Source: Haliotis asinina
Taxonomy: Eukaryota; Mollusca; Gastropoda; Lepetellida; Haliotidae
Length of the DNA: 64,000 bases
NCBI RefSeq assembly: GCF_037392515.1
Contig: NC_090283.1
Location: 34,798,249 to 34,862,248 of the forward strand
Reading direction: 5' to 3'
Below the pieces are notes generated by a model. That model was given only the letters and a program-made list of their open reading frames with translations. It ran no database searches and was not told where the DNA came from. Numbering within the stretch: the first letter of the stretch is position 1; every line of letters begins with the position of its first letter. Positions 63,964 through 64,000 of this stretch are shown in pieces. The position numbers and the translations under genes are program-made.

Positions 63964-64000
63964 GTTACGTACAATTACCTTATTCATCTTAACGCGTTTA

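Overview
This is a eukaryotic window, almost certainly from a gastropod mollusc and most likely an abalone (Haliotis) or close relative. Short coding exons lie in long introns with GT-AG borders. Minisatellites and CA/GT tracts are abundant. The dispersed repeats with GAGTGAGTGAGTGAG ends followed by TTTTACGCC are, from memory, typical of abalone genomes.

The only host genes I recognise are four tandem, same-strand (+) paralogues of the DUF885 family of metallopeptidase-like proteins. Gene A (155-2635) is the 3' end only. Gene B (10585-23933, first exon uncertain) and gene C (35464-49378) lie whole in the window. Gene D (61515 onward) is the 5' end only. I rebuilt the exons by comparing paralogues. 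Exon lengths and intron phases agree across copies, and the 17 exons of gene C add up to one open frame of 628 codons. The proteins have an N-terminal signal peptide (C and D), many N-glycosylation sequons, an HE-x4-HH-LQ motif, a downstream E-GW-x2-YAE motif and a C-terminal hydrophobic tail that looks like a GPI-anchor signal (A, B, C). I infer a locally amplified family of secreted or surface-bound enzymes.

Layout: 1-2635 gene A. 2636-10584 intergenic: a THAP-bearing TTAA transposon holding a nested inverted-repeat element, then minisatellites. 10585-23933 gene B, with large intronic minisatellites, one built on a splice acceptor, and a tandemly duplicated active-site exon. 23934-35463 intergenic: a LINE with target-site duplication, SINEs, a Tc1 relic and a 1.6-kb 22-bp array. 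35464-49378 gene C, with a minisatellite grown from its exon 2 donor site and hAT, LINE and Tc1 relics in introns. 49379-61514 intergenic: LINEs, a second copy of the THAP transposon inside one of them, and a two-gene PIF/Harbinger relic. 61515-64000 gene D.

The most unusual observations are minisatellites that copy exon-intron junctions of these genes, the in-frame duplication of the HE exon in gene B, and a LINE whose 3' tail is shared with two SINE families nearby.
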